Shown: in pieces, positions 9,249-17,085 of the stretch | Layout of the letters: the number at the start of each line of letters is the position of its first letter | Position numbering within the stretch: position 1 is the stretch's first letter | Assembly: GCA_965242605.1 (NCBI GenBank) | Contig: CBDESS010000004.1 | Coordinates: 186,001-250,000 of the forward strand | Direction of reading: 5' to 3' | DNA from: JAAXHF01 sp965242605 | GTDB lineage: Bacteria; Desulfobacterota; Binatia; Bin18 | DNA length: 64,000 bases | The notes under the pieces: model-generated | The model's input: only the letters and a program-made list of their open reading frames with translations | Database searches by the model: none | Told to the model about the DNA's origin: nothing | Position numbers and translations under genes: made by a program

Positions 9249-10094
9249 ATGGACAAGCTCAGCGTAGAAGGGCTGGAGTATGTGACAGCCCAGATGAACT
9301 ATCTGGCCAACGATATGGAGGAAAAGCCGGTCTACTATCTCTACCCTCCCCCGCCCGGCGTTCCCCAGCGTACCGGTCGCTCCACCACCTATGCCATGCC
9401 GATTCACGATGCCCGGCCGGTCGTCGGCCACTTTTCTCTTGACACCCAAGGGCTGAGCTTCACCCACCAGGAGACCCGGGTCGGCAATTTTTACGACGCC
9501 CAAGAGGTGCAGCGCGTCTACTACCCCGAAGTCGCCGAGTTGGTGGAGGGCCGCACCGGAGCCGAAAAGGTGCTGGTCTTTGACCATAATGTGCGCAGCG
9601 CGCCGCGGGCGCAGCAAAAGCAGGGCGGGGTCCGCGAGCCGGTGTTAGCGTGCCACAACGACTATACGCTGGCCTCAGGCCCGCAGCGCGTCCGCGACCT
9701 GTTGCCCGCTCACGAGGCCGAAGAACGCCTCACCCATCGCTTTGCCTTTATCAATGTGTGGCGGCCGATTCGCGGCCCGGTCCAGGATACCCCGCTGGCG
9801 GTGTGCGACGCCCAGAGCATCAGCCAGGACCATTTTGTGGCCACCGACCTCAAGTACCCGGACCGGACCGGAGAAGTCTACTCCGTCTCCTACCAGCCCG
9901 GCCACCGCTGGTATTATGTCTCAGACATGCAGCCCGACGAGGTCATGCTGCTCAAGTGTTACGACTCGCGGACAGACGGCACCGCTCGCTTTACCGCCCA
10001 CAGCGCGTTTGAGAATCCGGCCAGCCCGGCCGATGCCGTCCCGCGTGAGAGCATTGAGGCCCGGACAATTGCGTTCTTTGCCCCCGAGGTCTAA
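9249..10094 (+). CDS. CmcJ/NvfI-like 2-oxoglutarate/Fe(II) oxygenase family protein
   Basis: A 281-residue protein matching the family that includes cephamycin CmcJ and fungal AsaB/NvfI. Hallmarks are the N-terminal YLYPPPPGVPQRTGR stretch, RVYYPEVAELV, a HND motif near residue 137 that would supply metal ligands, and FINVWRPIRGPVQDTPLAVCD. Known members are nonheme-iron oxygenases or methoxylation partners in natural-product pathways. The substrate here is open and no biosynthetic cluster surrounds it. An AAGGAGGA lies 8 bp before the chosen ATG, while the upstream open frame has no such site. Confidence 0.8.
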   Translation: MDKLSVEGLEYVTAQMNYLANDMEEKPVYYLYPPPPGVPQRTGRSTTYAMPIHDARPVVGHFSLDTQGLSFTHQETRVGNFYDAQEVQRVYYPEVAELVEGRTGAEKVLVFDHNVRSAPRAQQKQGGVREPVLACHNDYTLASGPQRVRDLLPAHEAEERLTHRFAFINVWRPIRGPVQDTPLAVCDAQSISQDHFVATDLKYPDRTGEVYSVSYQPGHRWYYVSDMQPDEVMLLKCYDSRTDGTARFTAHSAFENPASPADAVPRESIEARTIAFFAPEV

Positions 10095-10113
10095 GCCCTC
10101 GGCAGGACGGGGG

Positions 10114-10542
10114 TCAGAAGCCTGAGCCTCGTTCCCCGTCTTGTGTCTCTTCCGCCCCAGGCGGCGGCTCTGTGGGCGGTTTCGGATACACCCGAACACT
10201 CCGCCAGCACCGCAGCCTGACCTTACCTGCCGCAAAGCCGGCCGGCTTGCTCACCTCTGAGACGCGACACAGGTGGACCTCAACCTTGCCTCGCCCCTGG
10301 CGGGCTTTGGAGTGCCACGCCGCCAGTTGGGCGGCCCGCTCTACGACCGGCCGGGGCAAGTCGCTCAGGTGCTCTGGATTGCGGACCACAACGTGGCTGC
10401 CCGACACCCGCGCCACATGGAGCCAAAAGTCATGCGGCTCGGCCTCAGCAAAGGTCAGGCGGTCATTGTCGGCGGCCCTCCTGCCAACGCAGACCTCAAA
10501 GCCGTCAATTGAGTAGCGGCGAACGCCGCGCGGGCCGACCAT
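10114..10542 (-). CDS. Stand-alone NFACT-R (DUF814) RNA-binding domain protein
   Basis: A 142-residue protein consisting almost only of the NFACT-R domain found at the end of RqcH/NEMF. Diagnostic stretches are VGRRAADNDRLTF, PHDFWLHVARVSGSHVVV, LAAWHSKAR and GKVRLRCWRSVRV. In RqcH this domain helps bind tRNA and stalled 50S subunits during alanine tailing, but here the NFACT-N, HhH and coiled-coil parts are absent. The ATG at 10542 has a GGGAGGGGAGG just upstream; an ATG 18 codons further up lacks a ribosome site. A role in ribosome quality control or RNA binding is inference. It is convergent with the oxygenase gene. Confidence 0.8.
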   Translation of the reverse strand: MVGPRGVRRYSIDGFEVCVGRRAADNDRLTFAEAEPHDFWLHVARVSGSHVVVRNPEHLSDLPRPVVERAAQLAAWHSKARQGRGKVEVHLCRVSEVSKPAGFAAGKVRLRCWRSVRVYPKPPTEPPPGAEETQDGERGSGF

Positions 10543-10584
10543 GTACGTGCCTCCCCTCCCGCACTTGTCAGCGCACACAAATTT

Positions 10585-10618
10585 TTGACCTGGCAAAGAG
10601 TATTTGCCATGATACTAT
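10585..10618 (+). promoter_or_regulatory. Promoter region with palindromic operator ahead of the SDR gene
   Basis: TTGACC at 10585-10590 is followed by the inverted repeat TGGCAAA-GAGTA-TTTGCCA at 10591-10609 and then TACTAT at 10613-10618. A dimeric repressor bound at the palindrome would cover the -35/-10 spacer. The distance to TACTAT (22 bp) is too long for a standard promoter, so the -10 box may instead lie inside the palindrome's right edge. Confidence 0.5.
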
Positions 10619-10655
10619 CCGAACGACAGGGAATAATGGCACAGGAGAGAACACT

Positions 10656-11408
10656 ATGGCAGGATTAGTTGAAGGAAAAGTCGCCCTGGTCACCGGCGGG
10701 GGCTCGGGCATCGGCAGACAGGCGTGTCTGGTCTTTTCGCGTGAAGGTGCCCAGGTAGTGGTGTGTGATGTGGCACTTGAGGGCGGGGAAGAAACGGTCG
10801 GCCAGATCAAGCAGGCCGGTGGACAGGCAATGTTCATTCAGGCCGATGTCGCCCAAGCCGCCGAGGTCGAGGCGGTCGTGGCCAAGACAGTTGAAACCTA
10901 CGGCCGTCTCGATTGCGCGTATAATAATGCCGGGATTGCCGGACGGACGGCGCGAGTCGCCGACGACAGCGAACAGAACTGGGACCGTGTCCTGTCGATT
11001 AATCTCAAGGGGGTGTGGTTGTGCCTCAAATACGAAATTGCCCACATGCTCAAGCAGGGCGGCGGGGCCATTGTCAACACCGCCTCTGACGCCGGGCTGA
11101 TCGGCCTCCGGCGCGCCGGTGCGTATGTGGCCAGCAAACACGGCGTGGTCGGTCTGACCAAGACGGCAGCCCTGGAATACGCCACCTCCAATATCCGGGT
11201 CAACGCCGTGTGCCCAGGACCGATTGACACGCCCATGCTGCGGGGAGCGAGTGCGCGCGTGATCGACGCCATGGCCGCGGCACAGCCCAACGGCCGCTTA
11301 GGGCAGCCCCGGGAGATTGCCGAGGCCGCGGTCTGGTTGTGCTCCGAGGCAGCCTCGTTTGTGACCGGACATCCCATGCCGGTGGACGGCGGCTATCTCG
11401 CCCAGTAA
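10656..11408 (+). CDS. Short-chain dehydrogenase/reductase (SDR)
   Basis: A 250-residue classical SDR, a cytosolic NAD(P)-dependent oxidoreductase of alcohols and ketones. It shows the Rossmann motif TGGGSGIG at residues 13-20, D39 in VCDV (suggesting NAD preference), NNAG, the catalytic serine in NTASDAG, the YVASK tyrosine-lysine pair, and the family ending FVTGHPMPVDGGY. The start follows CAGGAGAG with good spacing. It stands alone, behind its own palindromic operator and convergent with a lipoprotein gene, so it is probably controlled by a dedicated repressor not visible here. The substrate is unknown. Confidence 0.88.
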   Translation: MAGLVEGKVALVTGGGSGIGRQACLVFSREGAQVVVCDVALEGGEETVGQIKQAGGQAMFIQADVAQAAEVEAVVAKTVETYGRLDCAYNNAGIAGRTARVADDSEQNWDRVLSINLKGVWLCLKYEIAHMLKQGGGAIVNTASDAGLIGLRRAGAYVASKHGVVGLTKTAALEYATSNIRVNAVCPGPIDTPMLRGASARVIDAMAAAQPNGRLGQPREIAEAAVWLCSEAASFVTGHPMPVDGGYLAQ

Positions 11409-11436
11409 GCCCGGCGGAGAGGCCAAGGCTGCCGAG

Positions 11437-12237
11437 CTATAAGCTCGAAAAAAAGACCTTAAACCCGGATCGCTCCTGGCTGCTCTCTTCAACCAACACT
11501 CCCTGGGCACTGGTATAGCTGCCGGGGGGGTAATACAGATAGCCTGTCAGGCGAGCACCTGGGGCTAGCCTCTGGCTGCTGAGGGGCGAGACAGGAAACG
11601 GCCGTGCGCTGGCCTGGAGCGCCTTGACCTGCTCGCCGGCGGCTGTCAGGAGCACAAACTGCCCGGACTCCAAAAGATAGGGCGCATCGGTGGCATTGGC
11701 AATCTCTATCCGGACGGGGAGAACATCGGTCACAATGTGACCAAACTCCAACTGGGAATCAAAGCCTTCAAGCGGAATGACCGTCACTTGTACCGAACCC
11801 GGCGGAATATACGGCTTGTGGCGGTACAGTATCTCCGCGGTGGCAATAAAACGTTCGTAAAAATACTCAGGAAACCTCCGGTTCATAGCGCCAAAACCGG
11901 CCAGGCCGCCATACTCGCTCGTGACATTGACGCCCTCGTCCGTACAGCTCAGCCGGACCCGGGCAATGTCTTCACCGTTCTGGCGTACACGCGTACCCTC
12001 CAGCAGCCCCGGGCGCTCTGGGGTGGCCACGGTGAGCCGGGTCGGCGTGTAGCCAACATCTTTGAGGATGGTGTAGGCAATGCGGTTGGCCTGCTTGCAA
12101 GTGACCATGACCTTGGGGACATGAGGGGTGAAACGAGGCGAGAAAGGAGCGCGCGGCGTGGTCGCGCTGCAAGCGGCCAGCAGGACAGTGCTCAGACCGA
12201 GGGTAAGTCGAGACACCGCAGACCAGTCCCACATCAT
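11437..12237 (-). CDS. Lipoprotein of unknown function
   Basis: A 266-residue predicted lipoprotein: the N-terminal hydrophobic segment ends in the lipobox LLAAC at residues ~19-23, after which the mature protein starts with a lipidated cysteine. The rest is soluble, with an N-terminal alpha/beta part (CKQANRIAYTILKDVGYTPTRLTVATP) and a C-terminal part resembling a beta-sandwich (LPVRIEIANATDAPYLLESG). No catalytic motif is seen. Its last codons overlap a short palindrome. It sits just downstream of the small lipoprotein gene on the same strand and may share its transcript. Confidence 0.65.
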   Translation of the reverse strand: MMWDWSAVSRLTLGLSTVLLAACSATTPRAPFSPRFTPHVPKVMVTCKQANRIAYTILKDVGYTPTRLTVATPERPGLLEGTRVRQNGEDIARVRLSCTDEGVNVTSEYGGLAGFGAMNRRFPEYFYERFIATAEILYRHKPYIPPGSVQVTVIPLEGFDSQLEFGHIVTDVLPVRIEIANATDAPYLLESGQFVLLTAAGEQVKALQASARPFPVSPLSSQRLAPGARLTGYLYYPPGSYTSAQGVLVEESSQERSGFKVFFSSL

Positions 12238-12271
12238 AGGCTTTCTCTCTCTGTCCGGGCGAGCGTTTGAC

Positions 12272-12472
12272 CTAGCCCCCGTTCAGATAGGGGCTACACA
12301 GCTTCTCAATATCTTTGGGCGAATCCCGATGGATCTCGCGACACGCATTATACTTGGCCAAAGGCGTGCCACGAATAGTAATACGGTGACTGCGATCCCA
12401 CGCCCCACAGGCCAGACACAGGCCAGAGCCGAGCAGCAGCCCGATGCCCAGGCTGAGGCGCAACACAGACAT
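12272..12472 (-). CDS. Small lipoprotein (66 residues)
   Basis: A short ORF whose hydrophobic N-terminus (SLGIGLLLGSGLCLAC) ends in a lipobox-like LCLAC. The mature tail of ~45 residues contains two further cysteines (YNACREIH and EKLCSPYL), which could pair. An alternative start at 12505 adds 11 residues; a GGGAGG directly before the ATG at 12472 sits too close for ideal initiation, so the start is uncertain. It lies 34 bp upstream of the larger lipoprotein gene. No family was recognised. Confidence 0.5.
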   Translation of the reverse strand: MSVLRLSLGIGLLLGSGLCLACGAWDRSHRITIRGTPLAKYNACREIHRDSPKDIEKLCSPYLNGG

Positions 12473-12682
12473 CCTCCCAGCACCCCTCTTCACTGCCGAG
12501 AACATGCCCGGAAACGGGCCACACGGTCAAGTGACCCGGGGCTCAGCCTCTCGAGCGGTCGTTGAGCCGTATGTGCCAGCCCGCGAGCGGCCGAGCCAGA
12601 GTGCTGAGGGCGGCGTTTCAGCACGACAAGGCCCCCCGTGGGATGGTGACAGCCGCCGACATCGGCTAGGCTGGCCCGAGGT

Positions 12683-13963
12683 ATGGATGTTGCACGACCG
12701 CCCCGCCCCGACCGAGCTCCAGGACCGTGGTACACGAGCTATGCCGGAGTCATTGTGCTGATCGGGGTGCTGGTCAACCTGACCACGAGTTTCCTTCAAT
12801 ACGCGCCAAACCTCACCCTGCCATCGATACAGGCCAGCCTGTCTCTCTCGTATACCCAGGCCGGCCTCCTGGTTACGGGGGCCTGGATGTTGCGCGTTCC
12901 GTGCTCTTTTGTGGCCGGGATGCTCAGCACCCGCTATGGCAGCCGGCGCTTGATCGGCCTGAGTACGCTGGCCGCCGGGGCGTCCATGCTGCTGTTAGGC
13001 GGGGCGAGCCATTTCTGGACGGCGCTGGCGGCGACCTGCCTGATGGGGGCGGCAACCGGCATCGCCATTATTCCGACCATGGGCCTGCTGGGGCCCTGGT
13101 TTGACTCACGCACGCGCGGGCTGGCCGCCGGCCTGGCCTCGGCCGGTGGCAGCAGCGCCTTTGTCGTGGCCGGCCTGGTGGTCCCCGCCCTGACATCCGC
13201 CTACCTGACGGCGGGTTGGCGTTACGCCTGGGCGGTGTTTGGCGTCGCCACGGTCCTGATTGGCGCGGCGGCCCTGGCCTATGTGCGAGAACGCCCAGCC
13301 GGGGCGTCTGCGGCCGTGTTGGCCGAGACCGGGCCATCGCCGGGTCTGAGGTGGCCGGTCGAGGTGTACCGCAATCCCCTGGTGTGGCTGATGAGTTTCA
13401 TGGTGTTTTGCTCGGGCTGGTCGCAGGGCATCTTTAATACCTTTCTGGGGGCCTATCTGTCTGAGGAGAACGGCCTCGAGCTGGCGGTCGTTGGACGTTT
13501 GCTCATCCTGATCGGAGTGCTCAGCATCGGCAGTGGTATTGTCTGGGGGCGGGTGTCGGACTGGATCGGACGCGACTTGGCGTTTTTGTGCGTCTTTGTG
13601 GTCCAGGGGGTCGGGCTGGCCCTGGTCTGGCTTAATCCCATTCCGGGCGCTTTTGTGATGGCCGCCGTGCTCATCGGCCTCACCCACCGCGCCACCTTCA
13701 CCATATGCGCCGCCTCAGCCGGTGACTTTGTGCCGGTCCGCCTGTCCTCAGCCGCCTTCGCCCTGATGTCCACCGGGGCCGGCTCAGGGGTGATGCTGTC
13801 GCCGAGCATTGCCGGCGGCCTGGCCGACGCCAGCGGCAGCTTACAGGGGGCTTTTGCCGTCGCGCTAGGCGGCTCGCTGGGCGGCACCCTTGGCAGCGCG
13901 CTGTTGTATGGGATAATGCGGCGTATGCACTTGAGAAAAGACGAGAGCCAAGATGGACGATAA
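12683..13963 (+). CDS. Major facilitator superfamily transporter
   Basis: A 426-residue inner-membrane carrier with about twelve hydrophobic segments. The loop after helix 2 has the MFS motif variant GMLSTRYGSRRLIG, and GRVSDWIGRDLAF fits the matching loop in the second half. The closest style is the CynX/NimT or oxalate-formate branch, but no substrate residue identifies the cargo. Its 3' end overlaps the next methyltransferase start by 11 bp, implying translational coupling. About 175 bp upstream is non-coding and shows no clear promoter. Confidence 0.82.
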   Translation: MDVARPPRPDRAPGPWYTSYAGVIVLIGVLVNLTTSFLQYAPNLTLPSIQASLSLSYTQAGLLVTGAWMLRVPCSFVAGMLSTRYGSRRLIGLSTLAAGASMLLLGGASHFWTALAATCLMGAATGIAIIPTMGLLGPWFDSRTRGLAAGLASAGGSSAFVVAGLVVPALTSAYLTAGWRYAWAVFGVATVLIGAAALAYVRERPAGASAAVLAETGPSPGLRWPVEVYRNPLVWLMSFMVFCSGWSQGIFNTFLGAYLSEENGLELAVVGRLLILIGVLSIGSGIVWGRVSDWIGRDLAFLCVFVVQGVGLALVWLNPIPGAFVMAAVLIGLTHRATFTICAASAGDFVPVRLSSAAFALMSTGAGSGVMLSPSIAGGLADASGSLQGAFAVALGGSLGGTLGSALLYGIMRRMHLRKDESQDGR

Positions 13964-14576
13964 ACGGCGCGCCGCTGTCAACGATCGCCAACGCCGGGCC
14001 TTTGATAGAGTCTATCCCTCCTTTCTGGTTCCCCTGCCGCAGGATGTGGTTGAACGAATGGGACGCATTATTGCGACCGCGGCTATCCGGCCCGACGAGA
14101 CCGTCCTCGATGTCGGGACCGGAACCGGGGCGCTGATCCCTCAGATCCGAAGCTATCGGCCCGGTCGGATCGTCGCCTGTGACTTGTCCGGGAACATGCT
14201 GGAGCAGGTGGCAGAGCGCTATCCCGAGGTAGAGCGTCATCAGTGTGATATCGCCGATCTGTCCCTGCCGGCAGCGTGTGTTGATGTGGTTTTCATGAAC
14301 GGTATGTACGGCAACATTGCCGATAAGACCAAGGCCCTCGGCAATATCGCGCGGATGCTGCGGGTGGATGGGCGGGTCGTGATCAGCCACCCGGAAGGCC
14401 GGGCCTATGTCGAGCGTTTGGTCAAAACCGACCCCTATCCCATTACCCCGCTGCCCAGCGAAGAAGAAGCCCGCACGTTTCTGGGCTCGTTTGGGCTGAC
14501 GGTCGGTCAGTATACTGACGAAGAACGTCTCTTGATCGTAGTGGCGGTCAGAGAGGAGCTGCGGGCGTCAGCCTGA
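13953..14576 (+). CDS. Class I SAM-dependent methyltransferase
   Basis: A 207-residue soluble methyltransferase. Motif I is LDVGTGTGALIPQI near residue 50, followed by the acidic VACDLSGNML (motif II) and the QCDIADLSLP stretch lining the adenine pocket. The N-terminal helices resemble UbiE-type C-methyltransferases. The substrate is unknown. The start codon lies inside the 3' end of the MFS gene, so the two are probably coupled and the transporter cargo may be related to the methylated compound. Confidence 0.8.
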   Translation: MDDKRRAAVNDRQRRAFDRVYPSFLVPLPQDVVERMGRIIATAAIRPDETVLDVGTGTGALIPQIRSYRPGRIVACDLSGNMLEQVAERYPEVERHQCDIADLSLPAACVDVVFMNGMYGNIADKTKALGNIARMLRVDGRVVISHPEGRAYVERLVKTDPYPITPLPSEEEARTFLGSFGLTVGQYTDEERLLIVVAVREELRASA

Positions 14577-14608
14577 CCCTCCACGCCTGCTTATCAGGAG
14601 CGTCTTGT

Positions 14609-15019
14609 ATGCCTGTTCCATTCTCCGGCGGTTGTTTGTGTGGCAGGGTCCGTTACGCGTGCTCAATGGAACCCCTGGCCACGCTGAAATGTCACTGTCG
14701 TGATTGTCAGCGAAACAGCGGGAGCGGCTTTGCCATTGTGGTGGCGGTCCGGCGTGCCTCGCTCACGTTTCAGTGCGGCCGGCCCACGCGGCACACGACG
14801 CGCGCCGACAGCGGAAACACCGCGTGGCGCGAGTTCTGCGCCACCTGCGGCTGCCGGTTGTTCGCCGGCAGTTCGGCCAATCCAGACTTTTGCGGCATCA
14901 AGGCGAGCAGTTTGGATGACCCCAGCTGGGTCACACCGACGGGCGATATCTGGACGGACAGCGCTCAGCCGTGGGATTATCTGGACCCAACGCTGCCGAA
15001 AGCTCCAAAGAATCTTTAG
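14609..15019 (+). CDS. GFA (glutathione-dependent formaldehyde-activating) family protein
   Basis: A 136-residue zinc-binding protein of the GFA fold. The cysteine pattern is complete: GGCLCGRVRY at the N-terminus, CHCRDCQR near residue 29 and FCATCG near residue 76. The founder, Paracoccus Gfa, was described as binding glutathione and formaldehyde, but most members have no proven activity. It is 32 bp behind the methyltransferase gene, with CAGGAGCG upstream of the ATG, and is convergent with the TPR gene. Formaldehyde handling here is only inferred from the family. Confidence 0.85.
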   Translation: MPVPFSGGCLCGRVRYACSMEPLATLKCHCRDCQRNSGSGFAIVVAVRRASLTFQCGRPTRHTTRADSGNTAWREFCATCGCRLFAGSSANPDFCGIKASSLDDPSWVTPTGDIWTDSAQPWDYLDPTLPKAPKNL

Positions 15020-15029
15020 GTGGTGTGGG

Positions 15030-15743
15030 TCAGTCTTCCCGGCCGTGGGTCACGCCGGCGGCCTGCAAGGCGTCCAGGCGTTGGCCGACCTCCTCGGCGT
15101 TGGGGGCGTGTGGGGCAAGTTCCAGGAAGGTCTGGTAGGCCGCGATAGCGTCTTGGCGCTGACCCTGACCGGCTAGCGCCTCGCCCAGATTGGCGTAGGC
15201 CGGAGGATAGTCCGGGTCGAGGCGGACCGCGGTCCGCCAGGCTGTAATTGCCCCGTCAATGTCGCCTTTTTGCACCAGCAGATAGCCATAGTTACTGTGC
15301 AGCGAGGCGGACTCGGGTACCAGCCGCAGGGCGGCCCTGTAGGCCTGCAAGGCACCGTCCACATCTCCCTGTTCGCGCAGGGTATCGCCGAGGTCGGCAA
15401 AGGCACCAGCGTTCTGCGGGTCGAGCTCGGTCGTGGTCCGCAGATGGGTAAGCGCCTCTTCCAGCTCGCCCCGGTCGCGGAGGGCCAGACCAAGCAGATA
15501 GTGGGCCTGGCTCAGGTTTGGGTCATAGCTCAGCGCCTCGCGCCAGTGGGTCATGGCCCGGTCAAGCTGGCCGCTCCGATACATTTCCTCGGCAACAATA
15601 AGCGAGGCCTGGGCCAAGGTCTGCTGACGCTCTTGAGGCGTGAACCCACGGCCTTGGGCCAAGGCCCCCGCGCCCATCACCACCAGGCCAAGCAGCCACA
15701 CCCCGGCCAGCACACGCGGGCTTCCCCGTCTGCATGGCCTCAT
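15030..15743 (-). CDS. Exported TPR-repeat protein
   Basis: A 237-residue protein with an N-terminal signal peptide (VLAGVWLLGLVVMGAGALAQG) followed by about five consecutive tetratricopeptide repeats, each with the usual W/Y, G, A and P spacing (for example AMTHWREALSYDPN and ITAWRTAVRLDPDYPP). TPRs form superhelical protein-binding scaffolds, here probably in the periplasm. The start at 15743 has a GGAGG four bases upstream. The open frame extends further, but that part is the remnant of a different gene. It may be the last gene of the aromatic-CoA operon's transcript. Confidence 0.78.
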   Translation of the reverse strand: MRPCRRGSPRVLAGVWLLGLVVMGAGALAQGRGFTPQERQQTLAQASLIVAEEMYRSGQLDRAMTHWREALSYDPNLSQAHYLLGLALRDRGELEEALTHLRTTTELDPQNAGAFADLGDTLREQGDVDGALQAYRAALRLVPESASLHSNYGYLLVQKGDIDGAITAWRTAVRLDPDYPPAYANLGEALAGQGQRQDAIAAYQTFLELAPHAPNAEEVGQRLDALQAAGVTHGRED

Positions 15744-15783
15744 CCCCCCTCCGAGGCGTTGTTGAGGCGTCATTGGTGGCCCA

Positions 15784-15911
15784 CAGCTTGGAGCGTTGGA
15801 TTTTCCCGGTCGTGGTCTCTGGCAGCTCGGCCACAAGCTCGCTCCAGCAAGGTGGGCGTCAATAAAGACGCTTGCCGCGTTCAGGCGTTCGGGAATGTCT
15901 GGGACAGCCAT
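15784..15911 (-). pseudogene. Remnant of a benzoate-CoA ligase-type AMP-binding enzyme
   Basis: Two ends of one gene are joined with the ~1.4 kb body missing. From the ATG at 15911 the first ~22 codons read MAVPDIPERLNAASVFIDA then HLA, the characteristic N-terminus of benzoate-CoA ligases. Immediately after, in another frame, come ~17 codons reading ELVAELPETTTGKIQRSKL, the universal C-terminus of acyl-CoA synthetases with the catalytic lysine of TGK. Its start overlaps the end of the BoxB-like gene by 31 bp, as in a working operon. An internal deletion (or an assembly collapse) has removed the enzyme. No function can remain. Confidence 0.75.
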
Positions 15912-17032
15912 TGGCCTGAGGCCTCCGCGCCGGCTTTTTTGGGCGCAATCCAGTCCGCCCCTCGCATCAGCTCCTGGAGGCGCGCGGTATCCGCGGCCGT
16001 TGGCAGGACCTCTTCGAGGTGGCGGGTGTAGGCCTCTTGGCCCAGCAGCTCTCCGTGTACGCTGTAGGGCTGGCCGGCGTACTCGCCAATCTGACGCCCA
16101 AAGGTCATGTCAGGAAGATAGAGCTTGGGCTGCTCCTCAACCAGCAGGTTGAGGTTGTCAAGCAGACCGAGACATTCCTGATGGAACAGGCGACGGGCGT
16201 GCTCGTTGAGCCGCTCCATGTCCGCCGGCTCAGCCGCGGTGTTCTCATCAAAGCGGCCTTTGACCCCCCAGGCATACGCCCAGTGGGCCGACGAGGAGCG
16301 GTCGGTGCCAAACAGGTCATAGGCCGCTGGCAGCCATTTATTCACATATTTCTGGATGAGGAGGACGGGGATTTTTTTGGCGCGCAGGATGCGCTTGAGG
16401 CCGCTGTGGCCGGTGCCGAGGTGGAACTGTTCTTCTTTGAGCATCGGCCCCATGCTGCGGGTAAACGGGGCAAAGGCTGAAAAACTCTCCATTTTGAGCT
16501 GATACTTGCCATCCCGGTCAATAAACTCGGTAAAGGCGTACATATCCAGCCAGTTGCGGATGTCCTCATTAAACGCCCCGAGCAGACGTGTTTTTTTGAA
16601 TGCCCGCCGCTCCAACAGCTTCTGAGCCTCAACCTTACCGCTGGTACCAAAATACGTCACCAGCAAATAGGCCATCTGCCAGCCGTGGCGCGTCTCTTCG
16701 CAGATAATGCGGGCCAAGCTGCGGCGGTCAAAGTCGAACGGCGCGGTATCGAACAGCCGACGCTGTTGCTCGGTTGACGCGAATTCGGTATCGCCCTGCA
16801 CCCGAATCAGGTTGAGCAGCGCATCCCGAATCCGCTGGTCGGGCACCTCCATGAGATGTTCCCATTTTTTGTGGCCGGCGTAGGCCCCGAACTCGATCTC
16901 GGACTGCTCCAGCGGGCCAAACTTGACCTCCCACCGATAGTCACCCAGCTCACCGACATCAAGCCCAATATCTTTTTGCCAGCTTGTGAACAGGTCCATC
17001 CAGTCGTCAAAGTTGTGCATCCGTGCTGCCAT
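15881..17032 (-). CDS. boxB: BoxB-like benzoyl-CoA 2,3-epoxidase (diiron oxygenase)
   Basis: A 383-residue relative of BoxB, the diiron oxygenase that epoxidises benzoyl-CoA in aerobic aromatic breakdown. Shared stretches include QGDTEFASTEQQRRL, ICEETRHGWQMAYLL, LLGAFNEDIRNWLD, TEFIDRDGKYQL and MLKEEQFHLGTGH. The two ExxH motifs (ETRH, EQFH) plus D/E residues supply the diiron ligands. BoxB itself is ~470 residues, so this is a shorter relative and the exact aryl-CoA is uncertain. A GGAGT upstream supports the start at 17032. It lies between a crotonase gene and the ligase remnant. No BoxA-type reductase is visible in the window. Confidence 0.75.
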   Translation of the reverse strand: MAARMHNFDDWMDLFTSWQKDIGLDVGELGDYRWEVKFGPLEQSEIEFGAYAGHKKWEHLMEVPDQRIRDALLNLIRVQGDTEFASTEQQRRLFDTAPFDFDRRSLARIICEETRHGWQMAYLLVTYFGTSGKVEAQKLLERRAFKKTRLLGAFNEDIRNWLDMYAFTEFIDRDGKYQLKMESFSAFAPFTRSMGPMLKEEQFHLGTGHSGLKRILRAKKIPVLLIQKYVNKWLPAAYDLFGTDRSSSAHWAYAWGVKGRFDENTAAEPADMERLNEHARRLFHQECLGLLDNLNLLVEEQPKLYLPDMTFGRQIGEYAGQPYSVHGELLGQEAYTRHLEEVLPTAADTARLQELMRGADWIAPKKAGAEASGQWLSQTFPNA

Positions 17033-17085
17033 ATCAGACTCCGCACAAGCCGGTTGTGGCCGCTGGGTTCGCCCCACCGGCTCGG

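Noticed and set aside
11430..11460. Terminator at CGAGCT-ATA-AGCTCG followed by A-run
   Set aside because: The T-run lies on the wrong side of the stem for the minus-strand gene it follows, and the hairpin overlaps that gene's last codons.
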